A DNA stretch of 64,000 bases from Elusimicrobiota bacterium (GCA_003151975.1 PLZD01000032.1:151952-215951); one strand, 5' to 3'. Shown: positions 17,834 to 27,236, counted from the first letter of the stretch. The notes: generated by a model not told the origin, from the sequence alone. A program made the numbers and translations.

Positions 17834-17916
17834 ATTATAGCGCCGCGCGCGGGAGCCTTGGACCGCCCCAACGGCCCACTGACTGCGGGTCAATGGGCCC
17901 AGAGGGAAGTAGGCCT
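17834..17916 (-). promoter_or_regulatory. Three-box promoter G (M48-MFS fusion)
   Basis: Minus-strand -10 TATAAT (17839-17834). Boxes are centred at 17874.5 (CGGCCC), 17897.5 (GGGCCC) and 17913.5 (AGGCCT): 38, 23 and 16 bp apart. The -35 position reads TCCAAG. Unlike most others, the start codon is about 42 nt downstream of the -10. Confidence 0.65.
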
Positions 17917-17941
17917 TAAGCTTTAGGAGGAACTCTCGCGC

Positions 17942-18895
17942 CTAGAAGTCGTAGGACAGGGAGACGCGCTGGGCCTGGCCGACGCCGCCGTAAGGCGAGA
18001 ATGCGTAATCGATCGCGGCCCCGGCGTAGCGCACGCCGAATCCCATGCTCGCGCCGGTAAATCCCGTCACGCTGCCGATGGTCTGGGAATCAAAGCCCGC
18101 GCGGCCCGCGAACTTCCATTTATCGCCGGAAGTCAGCCAGTACTCGGTGCCGATCGTGCCATGGGCGTTGTCGTTGACCGGCCAGACCGCGTCGGAGGCG
18201 ATCAGCCAGCTCGGCGTGAGCTTGAACGCGCCGCCCACGCGCATCGTCTCGGGCAGCGGCGCGTAGACCTGCTCGTAGGCCAGCTGCCCGCCGAGATTCG
18301 TCGCGGTGAACGCGAAACGCAGGCGCCCGTCGAGATAAGAGGGAGTCAATATCCCCAGGTCGACGGCACCCGCGTGGGCCGAGGATAGAATCTTCGACTC
18401 GATGAACTTGCCCGAGATCCCGAAGGAGAATCCCGTTAAGTCTCCAAGAAATTCATACTCGGGCAAAGTGAACGCGTAGCCGGCCGACAGAGCCATATCG
18501 TAAGGATGGAACGTCCCCAAGTCGTTGCCCGACGCATCGGTCTGGGGGATCGAGCCCGGCGAGAAATACTGCAGGCTTGCGCCCGCGGCGCCCCATTTCC
18601 CGAGGCTCTGGCCGTAGGCCGCATACTCGTAAAAGCTCGAATCGAGAAACGAGGCGTGCATGACCGCCGCCGAATGATGCTCGATGCGTGTCAAGGCCGC
18701 GGGATTCCAGTAGAGCGCGGTCGCGTCGTCGGCGACCGAGGAGTACGCCCCGCCCAGGCCCGCGGCTCGTGCGCCGACTGCGAAGTTTAGGAAATCCGCC
18801 GCGGTCGTCCCGCGATTGGACGAGGAAAACGGCGAGGCCCAAGCGCCGGCGCAGGCCGCCGTCAGCACGGCGGCGGTCAGGAGCGCGCGCTTCAT
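17942..18895 (-). CDS. PorV/PorQ-like outer-membrane beta-barrel protein
   Basis: A 317-residue protein with signal peptide MKRALLTAAVLTAACAGAWA. The opening NFAVGARAAGLGGAYSSVADDATALYWNPAALTRI is the hallmark of the PorV/UPF0164 family. Alternating hydrophobic strands follow, ending in the aromatic VSLSYDF of a beta-barrel. PorV proteins shuttle or anchor cargo with type IX sorting domains at the outer membrane. The gene overlaps by 4 bp the stop of a sedolisin bearing such a domain, so the two are a likely cargo-partner pair. The same arrangement recurs at 60-64 kb. Confidence 0.87.
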   Translation of the reverse strand: MKRALLTAAVLTAACAGAWASPFSSSNRGTTAADFLNFAVGARAAGLGGAYSSVADDATALYWNPAALTRIEHHSAAVMHASFLDSSFYEYAAYGQSLGKWGAAGASLQYFSPGSIPQTDASGNDLGTFHPYDMALSAGYAFTLPEYEFLGDLTGFSFGISGKFIESKILSSAHAGAVDLGILTPSYLDGRLRFAFTATNLGGQLAYEQVYAPLPETMRVGGAFKLTPSWLIASDAVWPVNDNAHGTIGTEYWLTSGDKWKFAGRAGFDSQTIGSVTGFTGASMGFGVRYAGAAIDYAFSPYGGVGQAQRVSLSYDF

Positions 18896-21648
18896 CTTTC
18901 GATGGCCACCTTAAAAGTCGTCTTGGTGTTGCCCGCGTCTTGGGCGAAGACGTAATAGATGCCGCTGGCCGCCGGCATGCCGCGCAGATTATTCCCATTC
19001 CAGCTCGCCATGCCCGTCGCGTCGGCGTTGAGGTCCTGGACCTCCACGCCGCTCATCGTGTAGATGCGCAGGCGGGCGTTGGCGGGCAGATTGATGAAAG
19101 TCATCGCGGTGTGCCCGAGCGCGGGACGCAGCGGATTCGGGAAGATCTTGACCGACTTGACCGAGCTCGACGGCACCGACTGCATGATCTGGAATAAGGA
19201 CAAGTGGCTCGTATAGGCCGCGACCGTCGTGCCGGAGCGCGAGGACGTCAGCGGCACCCAGTTGCTTGAGGCCGGGTCGTAGCGTGCCAAGATGAACTTC
19301 GAGGGATCGAGGCCCGTCACGCCGCCCGGTTGGTAGGTCAGCGACATGGAGACGATGCCGGTGGGCTCGATATTCGGGACGAGATTGACTTGCGCCCCAA
19401 ATCCCGTCCCCGTCAGCGTGCCGACGGCCGAGGTCGCCCCGGGCAGGGTCCCCGCGGCCGCCAAGCTGACGGTGACCGGCGAGGTGAACGCGCCCGGAGG
19501 TATGCTCAGCGTGATCAGGGTGTTGTTGGGGTTGCCCGTGTTGAAAGTCAGAGTGCCGCCGCCGGAGCCGATGGGATTCGAGACCGCGACCGCGGGGTTC
19601 GTCACCGCGGAGACCAGCAGCCCGGCCACGTTGGCCGGGATCGGCGGCACGAGCCCGTTGCTGCCGAGCGCGCCGACCGAGAAGAAGTAGGTGTCGTTGG
19701 GGATGAGGCCCGTGACGGTGTAGAACGTCGTCGTCGTCGTGATCACGCTCGTCGTCGAGGCGCCCTGGCTGTAGTCCCAGTAGTCGATGCGGTAATCGGT
19801 CAGCGGTCCATTGCCGTTGCCGTTGCTCCATAGAAGCGCAACCGAGGACGAAAATACCTGGTAGGCCGTCAGCGGACCCGTCGGGGCGAACGCGGGAGGG
19901 TAGGAGGCCGCGACCATCGTGCTCGCCCGGAACGAGCCCCAGCCGGAGACGTTGTCGTAGCCGGCGCCGGCGTTATAGAGGGTCGAGGCGCCTTCCTTGT
20001 TGTTGCCGACGGTGATGTCGTTGAAAAGCTTGGCGTAGGTGTAGGTCGGGGCGAAGCCGGCTTGGCCCATCGAGTAGAAGATCGGATTGGCGAAGCCGAA
20101 ATTGCCCGCGCCGAAGGTATGCCGGAATTGGTTGATAAGAGCGGTAAAGCCCGCCCAGAGCGGAGCCGCGGCGCTCGTGCCGCCCACGAGCGGCGTGCCG
20201 GTCGTGCACGAGCCGCCCACGCAGATGTTGTAGGGCGAGGAGTTGGGATCGGCGTTGAGCGCCACGTCGGGGACGTTGCGGTGCGTCGTCGAGTATTCTC
20301 CTCCGACACCGATGCCGGCTGCCGGCTGATAGCTCGGTAGAGGCCACTGCGAACTGACGCCGCCGCCGCCGCCGACGCCGCCGCCGTTGTTCCAGACCGT
20401 CTCGACCGGCGCGCCGACGGAGCCCGCCAAGCTCGTGCCGCCGACCGAGGTCACATAGGGCTGAGCGCCCGGGTCGAGCACCGTGTCGAGCACGCTCTGC
20501 GGATTCGAGCCTCCGTCGCCCGCGGCGATGTAGACCGTCATGCCCTGCGCCGCCATCTGCTGGAAGATGGTGTTCTCCGAGTTCATGATCGAGGCCCCGA
20601 CCGCGGGCTCGTTGAGGCCCCAGGACACGCTCAGCACCGAGGCCAGGTTGTCGGAGGCGATGCGGGCGTAAAGGTCGACGCCGTCGGACAGCGAGTTGGG
20701 CGCCTCGTAGACGATGATCGACGAAACCTTGGGCGCCAGGGCCATCACCATCTCGATGTCGAGGCAGACCTCGACGGTGTTGCCTCCGGCGGCTCCGCTG
20801 TAGCCGTCGACCAGCACGTTGGTCAGAGGCACGTTGGGCAGACCGTAGAGGGCCTCATAGAGCGCGATGTCGGAGGCGTTGTAGCCGTCGAGCTCGAAGA
20901 GCGCCACGGTCTGGCCCGTGCCGTCGAGCGTGACGCCGCCGTTGCCTTTAGGCAAAGAGCTGGCGCCGTAATAGACGTTCTTGATGTCGGCGGGAGACAT
21001 GCCCGCGCCGGCGTCGCCCGTCATGCCGCCGAGGGCGGAGGGCCGCGCGCCGACGGCCTGCGCCGAGACACCCGATGCGGGCAGATGATAGTTGGGCTGC
21101 AGCAGGTCGGGCACGTTCGAGAGTCCGTGCACCGCGCTCATGTGCTCGGCCAGCCCGACGGGGATGGTCGGCTCGGTCTCGTGCGCGTGATAGACCTTGC
21201 CGTTAGGCAGACGGTAGTGATTGAGCTGGACGCCGAAGGTGTTCTCGACGGCGGAGGCGGGCCCATGCGCTTTGACGACGAGGCTGCTGGGCAGGTCGTC
21301 GGCGTCGTCGACCGTCAGACCGCTGCCGCGCGCGAAGTCCTTGAGCCTTTGGCGCTTGTCGGCGAGACCGAACTTCTGCGCGAACTGCGCCGGCGTCAAG
21401 TAATGGCGCGGTCCGAACGGGGTGGAGTAAATCTCCTTGAGAGTCCGGTCGAGCAGGTCCTGGTCGACCTTAACCATCAATCCCAGGCCGACCTGCTCGT
21501 CGGCGGGGACCCGGCCGAGTTTCGTCGACGTCTTGATCTGAGGAGCGATGTGGCCGGTCAGAGCGGACCGGCTTTGCGCGACCGCTTCAGTCGCGCAAAG
21601 GCCCAATAAGACGAGAAGCCCGATCGATCGTCGGAGAACTAGCACCAA
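18892..21648 (-). CDS. Sedolisin (S53) family protease with fibronectin III and C-terminal sorting domain
   Basis: A 918-residue exported protease. Signal peptide, then a pro-kumamolisin activation domain (STPFGPRHYLTPAQFAQKFG). The S53 domain has the acidic segment EVCLDIEMVMAL near 297 and the nucleophile in GGTSAAAPLW near 492. The calcium-site region is FNDITVG followed by GAGYDNVSGWG. A fibronectin III domain and a beta domain come next. The end (KIFPNPL, LRIYTMSGVEV, SGIYYVFAQD) is a FlgD/type IX sorting-like domain. It starts with TTG at 21648, exactly 6 nt after TATACT, indicating leaderless translation. It is followed by its PorV-like partner. Confidence 0.9.
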   Translation of the reverse strand: MVLVLRRSIGLLVLLGLCATEAVAQSRSALTGHIAPQIKTSTKLGRVPADEQVGLGLMVKVDQDLLDRTLKEIYSTPFGPRHYLTPAQFAQKFGLADKRQRLKDFARGSGLTVDDADDLPSSLVVKAHGPASAVENTFGVQLNHYRLPNGKVYHAHETEPTIPVGLAEHMSAVHGLSNVPDLLQPNYHLPASGVSAQAVGARPSALGGMTGDAGAGMSPADIKNVYYGASSLPKGNGGVTLDGTGQTVALFELDGYNASDIALYEALYGLPNVPLTNVLVDGYSGAAGGNTVEVCLDIEMVMALAPKVSSIIVYEAPNSLSDGVDLYARIASDNLASVLSVSWGLNEPAVGASIMNSENTIFQQMAAQGMTVYIAAGDGGSNPQSVLDTVLDPGAQPYVTSVGGTSLAGSVGAPVETVWNNGGGVGGGGGVSSQWPLPSYQPAAGIGVGGEYSTTHRNVPDVALNADPNSSPYNICVGGSCTTGTPLVGGTSAAAPLWAGFTALINQFRHTFGAGNFGFANPIFYSMGQAGFAPTYTYAKLFNDITVGNNKEGASTLYNAGAGYDNVSGWGSFRASTMVAASYPPAFAPTGPLTAYQVFSSSVALLWSNGNGNGPLTDYRIDYWDYSQGASTTSVITTTTTFYTVTGLIPNDTYFFSVGALGSNGLVPPIPANVAGLLVSAVTNPAVAVSNPIGSGGGTLTFNTGNPNNTLITLSIPPGAFTSPVTVSLAAAGTLPGATSAVGTLTGTGFGAQVNLVPNIEPTGIVSMSLTYQPGGVTGLDPSKFILARYDPASSNWVPLTSSRSGTTVAAYTSHLSLFQIMQSVPSSSVKSVKIFPNPLRPALGHTAMTFINLPANARLRIYTMSGVEVQDLNADATGMASWNGNNLRGMPAASGIYYVFAQDAGNTKTTFKVAIER

Positions 21649-21654
21649 GTTCGC

Positions 21655-21683
21655 AGTATAGCAAGGTCCCTCGGCGATGTAAA
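21655..21683 (-). promoter_or_regulatory. Promoter of the sedolisin-PorV operon
   Basis: Minus strand TTTACA (21683-21678), 17 bp, TATACT (21660-21655), then 6 nt to the TTG start at 21648. The predicted transcript begins at or within a base or two of the start codon. Confidence 0.7.
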
Positions 21684-21695
21684 TGGAATTGCGGT

Positions 21696-22478
21696 TTAGG
21701 CGGGTTCGACGGGCGGGGCGGCGAGGCCGCGGTTCCAGATCGCGGCCTTCGGCCTTCGATATGAGGAAAAAGCGTAGCGCAAAGTCGCCCAGGCCGCGCG
21801 CGGCGAAGGCAGGCGGCGGTCGGCCCGCTTATAAATAAAGACCCAGTGCAGCAAGGCCCCGACGATCACGAGGACATGGAAGAGTTCATGCGGCCCGATG
21901 ATGCCCTTCCAGAGGACCGGGCCGTCAAGAGCGTCCATGACCGCGCCGCCGGCGTAGGCCGCGCCCCCGCACAGAAGCAAGGAAGTTTCTTTCCAGCCGT
22001 AGCGGCCCACGATCCGCGAGATCGAAATGGCCCCGAGCATGCTGACGCCGGCGTAACCCAGCAAGATCGCCCAGTAGGGCAGCAGCGACAAATAGTTGTC
22101 CATGAGAAACAGGCAGGTCAGCGCCGCCGTCCAGAACACGGCCGTCAGGCCCCAGCGCCATAGTCCGCGCAGCAGCAGCAGGTGCACGGGCGTGGCCGAG
22201 CCCGCGATCACGATCCAGATCCCGGCGTAGTCGAGCCTGCGGAAGAAGGCGCGCGAGGGCCCCGGAGGAAGTCCGTGGTAGATGCCGCTCATGCAAAAGA
22301 GGAAAAGCAAAGAGGCGCAGAACACAACGAGCGCCGCGACGCGCAGGCCGTTGCCGCGGCCCTTGCGCAGCAGATGAAAGCTCCCCCCCAGCACGCCCGC
22401 GGCCGCTGCGAAATGCGTGAGGCTCGCCACGGGATCTTGCAGGCCCAGCCAGGGGATCATCATGAGGGGATTCTTCAT
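21696..22478 (-). CDS. Hemolysin III / PAQR family membrane protein
   Basis: About 260 residues with seven hydrophobic segments. Family motifs are visible: CMSGIYHGL, RRLDYAGIWIVIAGSATPV and the terminal GPHELFHVLVIVGALLHW, which supplies the conserved histidines of a probable metal site. The bacterial family is tied to membrane homeostasis and sometimes haemolysis; its exact reaction is unsettled. The start at 22478 is preferred because GATAAT lies about 20 nt upstream and GGAAA precedes the ATG. An in-frame ATG at 22541 is the alternative. It has a three-box promoter like its exported neighbours. Confidence 0.8.
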   Translation of the reverse strand: MKNPLMMIPWLGLQDPVASLTHFAAAAGVLGGSFHLLRKGRGNGLRVAALVVFCASLLFLFCMSGIYHGLPPGPSRAFFRRLDYAGIWIVIAGSATPVHLLLLRGLWRWGLTAVFWTAALTCLFLMDNYLSLLPYWAILLGYAGVSMLGAISISRIVGRYGWKETSLLLCGGAAYAGGAVMDALDGPVLWKGIIGPHELFHVLVIVGALLHWVFIYKRADRRLPSPRAAWATLRYAFSSYRRPKAAIWNRGLAAPPVEPA

Positions 22479-22497
22479 CGCGTCGTTTCCAATGACA

Positions 22498-22577
22498 TTA
22501 TCGCTGAATATGAGCGCGAAGACCAGAGCCGTTGGGCTCATCAGAGACCGGGCTTCCGGCTCCCCCCGACTGGGTCT
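22498..22577 (-). promoter_or_regulatory. Three-box promoter I (hemolysin III gene)
   Basis: Minus-strand -10 GATAAT (22503-22498). Boxes are centred at 22536.5 (GGGCTC), 22559.5 (CGGCTC) and 22574.5 (GGGTCT): 36, 23 and 15 bp apart. It is one of the weaker members, with a poor middle box. Confidence 0.5.
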
Positions 22578-22586
22578 TAAGGCCCA

Positions 22587-25500
22587 TTAAGGGGCGTTGA
22601 GCAGCCACTCGATCTGCCGGAGCGCGGAGCGCACGGCCGCGGCGTCGTAACCCAGCTTCCCTTCATACGCGGTCTTGATGACCGCCTCCCGGTCGGCGCC
22701 GGTCAACCCGTCCGCGCGGCTCGCTTTAAGCTGCGCCCACTCCTCGGGACGCAGCGCGAACTCCTTGGATTCAACGGAGCCGCGCGAGATCTGATGGTTG
22801 AGCAGGCGCGTGATATCCCGGAATATTCCCCCGCGCTCGCCGGTGTGGGCGGACTTGTTGACGAAGCTCAGCGACCTGGTCTGCGCTTCGTCGAGTCCCG
22901 CGCGCTTGGCCGACTCGCGAAAGTCGCGGTTGCCCGTGGCGATGGCGCGCGCGAGCCCTTTGTCGAGGATCGCGAGGTTCTGCGCGAAAACGGCCAAGTC
23001 CTTGTCGATGCGCGCCTCGGGGATCCCGGCGCGGCGCATCAGGCGCCGCAGTTCGGCCTGCGTCTCGGGTTTTTTGAAAGTTTTGCGCCACGCGGAAATC
23101 GCCAGCGCGTAGTCGCCCATGTCGTTGAGATAATTCTCGGCCACATAAGGGTGGAAACTGCCGGCGCCGATCGGCAGGGGCGCGTTGCTGACCTCGAAGG
23201 CCGCGCGCGAAAACTCGAAATCGACGATCACGCTGCGGTCGAAGTTGACGTCGAGGAAGGCGCCCGGGTTGAAGCCGTGCACGCCGAAGGTGTTGGCCAG
23301 CAGCGCGAGCGCGACTTTCTGGCGCAGCGGCAGGTTGCGGCTGTCCATGCGGCCTTTGTGCGCGTTGGCGACATACTCCTGCACGAGCACGGGCTTGAAG
23401 GGCCAGATCCTTTTGTAGGCCACGCTCTTGGGACTCGCCAGGAGCGTATTAAAAATCTCGAAGCTCTCAACGACGCCCCGCAGAAGAGCCTCGTTCGAGA
23501 CGACCTCCATGTCGGAGATCTTGACGACCTGCTTTGGCCGGCCTTTGGGGCTCACGAGCCAGGTCGCGCTGTTGCCTTTCTCCGGCTCGCTGAGCAAAGT
23601 CCCCGGCTCGGCGCCCGGATTGAACTTGAGCGCGCTCAGAACCTCCGCGCGACTCTTAAAGGAGTTATCAAAAAAGGCCGAGCCAGTCGCAGGCCGGCTG
23701 CTGGGTTTAAACATTGCGTCGACGGCCTGGCGCACGGTCTCATCGACGCGCACGATGCGCGAGAGCAGCGCGGTCAAGCCCTCGGCGCCGACCTCGACGC
23801 GGTCGCGGCCGCCCGCCTTCGCCCTCTGCAGGAGAGACTCGGCCATCGCGGTGACCAGAGCGAGCCTCTGATCCGGCGCGCCCGCCTGCGGGCGGATGGG
23901 CGCCACGCCGATCGAGATCGTGATCTCGTAGGGCTTTCCCGTGTCGGGATTGACGATACCGTATTTTTCGGCGACGGTCCGCCCGAGCTCGTTCTTGACC
24001 TTGAGCCTCAAAACCTCGCCCAGGGCCTTCGGATCGAGCTGGCGCTGGCCTCCGAGCACGACGAACTCCTCGCCGCTCAAATGCAGCGGCGTGGCGCTCT
24101 GCTGCTTGACGCCCTCATTGAGTATGTTCCCAAGCTCCTTGATGATCAGGTCGGCCTTGTCTTCGCCGAGCGCCGCGTTGAGATCGCCGAACTTGTCGAG
24201 ATCGAGCGCCATGTACGAGTTGTAGCCGGTCAGCAAGTTCTCGAGATGATCGAAGAGGTAGCGGCGATTGAGCAGGCCGCTCAAGCGGTCGCGATAAACG
24301 ACCGAGAACGCCGCCTTGCGGACCTCGGGATCCTTGAGGCGCTCCATGATCTCGGCCATCTGGCCGGGATTGGGCACGGTGGAATCGTGGTCCCGCAGGA
24401 TCTGCGGCAGGTCCTTGGCATCGACGTCCTGGAGCCTCTTGGCCCCCTTCTCGCGGCGGGTGCGCCGGAAGACCGAGACGGCCTCTTCGAGCGTCCGCCG
24501 GTCCATGAGCTTGGAGTCGCCGTCGTCGTAGGCGACGCGATCGCCGCCGCCCTGCTCCTTGGCGAGCATCCGCGCGTCCTCGGCCTTCTGCAGCGCCAAG
24601 GTCCAGGCCTTCTGGGGCGGCGCGGCGTTGTCGAACGCGCTCACGCCCACCGAGATCGTGCCGCCGGGAGCGCTGCGCGGGGCGCCCGCGACGAGCTTTG
24701 AAGGATCGCCGATCTTGCGCGAGACGGCGATGCGCAGGGCTTCGGCCGCCATGCGCGCATCCGACGCGGGCGCGTCGAGAAACACGGCAAAGCCCGTGGG
24801 GCTTCGGCGCACGACGACGCCCTCGTCGCCCACGACTTGCTCGCCCAGCGCGGCCACGGCCTTGATGAACTTATTTCCGGTCTCATGATCGTAGGAATCG
24901 TTGATCTCCTTGAGCGAGTCGAGCTTGAAGGTCGCCAAGGTTCTGTAATTTCGCGTCATCGCGTCCTTGTGAGTATCGAGGTAGAGTCGGTTGTAGAGGC
25001 CGGTCAGCTGGTCGCGGTACGCGGCATCGAGCAGTTCGTCGCGGAGCTTCGGCGTGAGGGTTCCCTTCGCCACGGCGCGGTCGAGGACCTTCGAGAACAG
25101 CTCGGAAGAACTTTCGCCGTCGGAACCGGCGGACGGCGGCCCGCGCGCGGGCGCGTTGTCGTCGCCGGAGAATTTTTGCAATCGCGGAGCGCCGGTTTGC
25201 ATGTTGATCAGCCCGCCGTCCGTACCGACCGAAAGGTTCTGCGAAATCGCGCGCGCTTGGTCGAACTGCACCTGGCCCGCGCCGGACTCATTCTCACCGA
25301 CGGTCGGAGATTGCTGCGGGCTCACCGCGTCAGCCTTGGGCTGTACGATAAGCTTGAGCTCGGGCGCGGGATTTATCTGCGACGCCGACGGCTGCATTGT
25401 CGGAACGGCGGCGACCGGCTGAGCGTTTAGCTCGGGAGCGATCACGGAGGCGGCCGGAGCGAGATTCGGTATGGCTTGGTTGGGCACGACGCTCAGCTGC

Positions 25501-25631
25501 GGCGTCTGCAGGCTCGCGCTCGGCCCGCCCGGGTTGACCTCGGCCTTGATCTCGGGGACGGTCTTGATCTCGCCCGCGAAAGACGGACAGACGAGGGCAA
25601 GACAAAGCCATGCGGCCAGGAAGCGCCTCAT
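22587..25631 (-). CDS. Exported tandem GGDEF protein with kinase-like C-terminal domain
   Basis: A 1014-residue protein with signal peptide MRRFLAAWLCLALVCPSFAG and a Pro-rich linker to about 180. GGDEF domain 1 starts at YRDQLTGLYNR (about 201) but its loop is RRSPTGFAVF, so it is inactive. Domain 2 starts at YRDRLSGLLNRRYL (about 446) and has LSGEEFVVL (near 519), close to GGEEF and possibly active. From about 650 a kinase-like domain is suggested by QVVKISDMEV, VLVQEYVAN, FGVHGFNPGAFLDVNF and VIVDFEF, reminiscent of HipA or PI3K folds. No membrane segment besides the signal peptide is obvious, so an exported GTP-using enzyme is puzzling. The start follows TATCCT by 8 nt. Confidence 0.82.
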   Translation of the reverse strand: MRRFLAAWLCLALVCPSFAGEIKTVPEIKAEVNPGGPSASLQTPQLSVVPNQAIPNLAPAASVIAPELNAQPVAAVPTMQPSASQINPAPELKLIVQPKADAVSPQQSPTVGENESGAGQVQFDQARAISQNLSVGTDGGLINMQTGAPRLQKFSGDDNAPARGPPSAGSDGESSSELFSKVLDRAVAKGTLTPKLRDELLDAAYRDQLTGLYNRLYLDTHKDAMTRNYRTLATFKLDSLKEINDSYDHETGNKFIKAVAALGEQVVGDEGVVVRRSPTGFAVFLDAPASDARMAAEALRIAVSRKIGDPSKLVAGAPRSAPGGTISVGVSAFDNAAPPQKAWTLALQKAEDARMLAKEQGGGDRVAYDDGDSKLMDRRTLEEAVSVFRRTRREKGAKRLQDVDAKDLPQILRDHDSTVPNPGQMAEIMERLKDPEVRKAAFSVVYRDRLSGLLNRRYLFDHLENLLTGYNSYMALDLDKFGDLNAALGEDKADLIIKELGNILNEGVKQQSATPLHLSGEEFVVLGGQRQLDPKALGEVLRLKVKNELGRTVAEKYGIVNPDTGKPYEITISIGVAPIRPQAGAPDQRLALVTAMAESLLQRAKAGGRDRVEVGAEGLTALLSRIVRVDETVRQAVDAMFKPSSRPATGSAFFDNSFKSRAEVLSALKFNPGAEPGTLLSEPEKGNSATWLVSPKGRPKQVVKISDMEVVSNEALLRGVVESFEIFNTLLASPKSVAYKRIWPFKPVLVQEYVANAHKGRMDSRNLPLRQKVALALLANTFGVHGFNPGAFLDVNFDRSVIVDFEFSRAAFEVSNAPLPIGAGSFHPYVAENYLNDMGDYALAISAWRKTFKKPETQAELRRLMRRAGIPEARIDKDLAVFAQNLAILDKGLARAIATGNRDFRESAKRAGLDEAQTRSLSFVNKSAHTGERGGIFRDITRLLNHQISRGSVESKEFALRPEEWAQLKASRADGLTGADREAVIKTAYEGKLGYDAAAVRSALRQIEWLLNAP

Positions 25632-25680
25632 ATAGAGGAAGGATAGCAGGAGAGTCCCAGTTTATCCAGACTCAGCCGCC

Positions 25681-25709
25681 TTGACAAGTCGGAGCTCTCC
25701 GCTTAGACT
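25681..25709 (+). promoter_or_regulatory. Consensus promoter of the TPR gene
   Basis: TTGACA (25681-25686), 17 bp, TAGACT (25704-25709), then 6 nt to the TTG start at 25716. It is divergent from the double-GGDEF gene. Confidence 0.8.
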
Positions 25710-25715
25710 ATCCGA

Positions 25716-27221
25716 TTGAAGGCCCTCCTCCGACTGACGGCGATGTGTCTGCTCCTGGGCGGCGCCGGGTTCTCCGCTCCGCCGAAGAGCGTCTCATCCA
25801 AACCCGTGGACAACCCGCGTCAGGAAATGGCGCCCCAGCAGGTGCGGGACGGCCTGTCCTTGCTGCGGAAGTACCTCGCCACCCGCGGCGAGGAGCCCGC
25901 GGTGGCCGACGACTTCGTCGACGATCTGCAGCGCAAGCTCCTGGGCCCGAACGGAGATCGGCGGGACCCCGTGACGCGCGGGACCTTCGACGCGTTCATG
26001 AAGTTCGAGACGGCGTGGGCCCGCAAGACGCGAGACAGCAAGAACCAGCAGGTCACCGCGGCCGAACTCGAGCATGAGCGCCTCAGGTCCGACAAGCTCA
26101 AGCAGGCCTTCGTCCAATCCGCGCAGGCCGACTCGCCGAGGTTCTTCGCCGCCTTCCGAGCGGCCGTCAAGGACGTCAGAACGACCCACGCGGACCTCCG
26201 GCAGCGAGGCGGTGCCGCCGGATTCTTCGGGAACCACGTCGACGATTCGTACACGAAGGTGGACGCCGGCGACGAGGCGCTCGACCAGGGCGACCCCGCC
26301 GCGGCCGCGGCCGACGCCGACCAGGCCATCGCGGAAAATCCGGACAACGCCGACGCCTACGCCCTGAAGTCCGGCGCGGAGTACGCCTCCGGCGCTCTCG
26401 CGGCGGCCGCGACCGATGCGCAGACCGCCCTGAGCCTCGATCCCGGAAACCTCCCGGCGCAGGCGATCGCCTCCTTGTCGGCCGGCGCGCCGGTCCCCGC
26501 GGGGACTGAGACGCTCGTGGATGCCGCCTCCGCCGGAAGCACTCTCGCCAACGATTCCAGCGGCGCCCCTCCGCCGGGCCTTTCCTCCCCCGCCCCCACC
26601 GCCGGGTACTCCTCCGTCGCCTCGCTGCCTTCCGCGGTCGCGGCGCCGCCGCTGGCGCCGATCCCCGCGGCGCCGCCGAGCAGTCTGCCGGTCTTGAGCG
26701 CGCAGCTGTCCAACGACCTCACCCAACGCGCCGCGCGCGGCGCGAGCCTCGACCCCGCGGCGGCGATCGGTCAGCTCGACCGCGCCATCGCGCTCAATCC
26801 CTCGAACTCCGACGCACTAAACTGGCGCGCCGCCTTGTCCAACCAAAGCAAGGACTACAAGTCCGGGCTGGCCTCGGCCGAACGAGCGGCGGCGGTCAAT
26901 CCGCGCGACGGCAAAGCCTTCTACAATAAAGCCCTGGCCTTGCGCGGCTTGGGAGACCGCGACGGCATGATCGACGCCTTGCGTCAAGCGGCCGCCATCG
27001 ACCCCGCGTTCAAGTCCGCCGCCGACGCGGCGGTCGTCCTGCCCCGACCGGCCGACGAGGAGTTGCTGACCCAGTCATGGCCTAACGCCGCGGCGCAGAC
27101 TCCGGCGCAGCCGCCGCCGCGTGCCGGTGGATGGTCGGAGTCTCAGGTCACTTCGATTTTCGCCGCCATCGGAGCCCTGCTGCTGGCGCTCGGCCTTCTT
27201 CTGCTGCGCCGCAAGTCCTAA
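25716..27221 (+). CDS. Exported TPR protein with C-terminal membrane anchor
   Basis: A 501-residue protein. The TTG start is supported by a perfect promoter placing the transcript start at the codon and by the signal peptide MKALLRLTAMCLLLGGAGFS. TPR-like repeats lie at about 180-250 (QGDPAAAAADADQAIAENPD) and 350-440 (DRAIALNPSNSDALNWRAAL, GLASAERAAAVNPRDGKAFY). A Pro/Ala-rich stretch separates them. The end FAAIGALLLALGLLLLRRKS is a membrane anchor. It probably scaffolds envelope proteins; partners are unknown. It converges with the next gene. Confidence 0.75.
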   Translation: MKALLRLTAMCLLLGGAGFSAPPKSVSSKPVDNPRQEMAPQQVRDGLSLLRKYLATRGEEPAVADDFVDDLQRKLLGPNGDRRDPVTRGTFDAFMKFETAWARKTRDSKNQQVTAAELEHERLRSDKLKQAFVQSAQADSPRFFAAFRAAVKDVRTTHADLRQRGGAAGFFGNHVDDSYTKVDAGDEALDQGDPAAAAADADQAIAENPDNADAYALKSGAEYASGALAAAATDAQTALSLDPGNLPAQAIASLSAGAPVPAGTETLVDAASAGSTLANDSSGAPPPGLSSPAPTAGYSSVASLPSAVAAPPLAPIPAAPPSSLPVLSAQLSNDLTQRAARGASLDPAAAIGQLDRAIALNPSNSDALNWRAALSNQSKDYKSGLASAERAAAVNPRDGKAFYNKALALRGLGDRDGMIDALRQAAAIDPAFKSAADAAVVLPRPADEELLTQSWPNAAAQTPAQPPPRAGGWSESQVTSIFAAIGALLLALGLLLLRRKS

Positions 27222-27236
27222 GGCCGTCCCGCGCAG

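Noticed and set aside
22794-24701. A 635-codon plus-strand frame opposite the GGDEF gene
   Set aside because: The minus strand encodes recognisable GGDEF domains; the plus frame has no motif, promoter or ribosome binding site.
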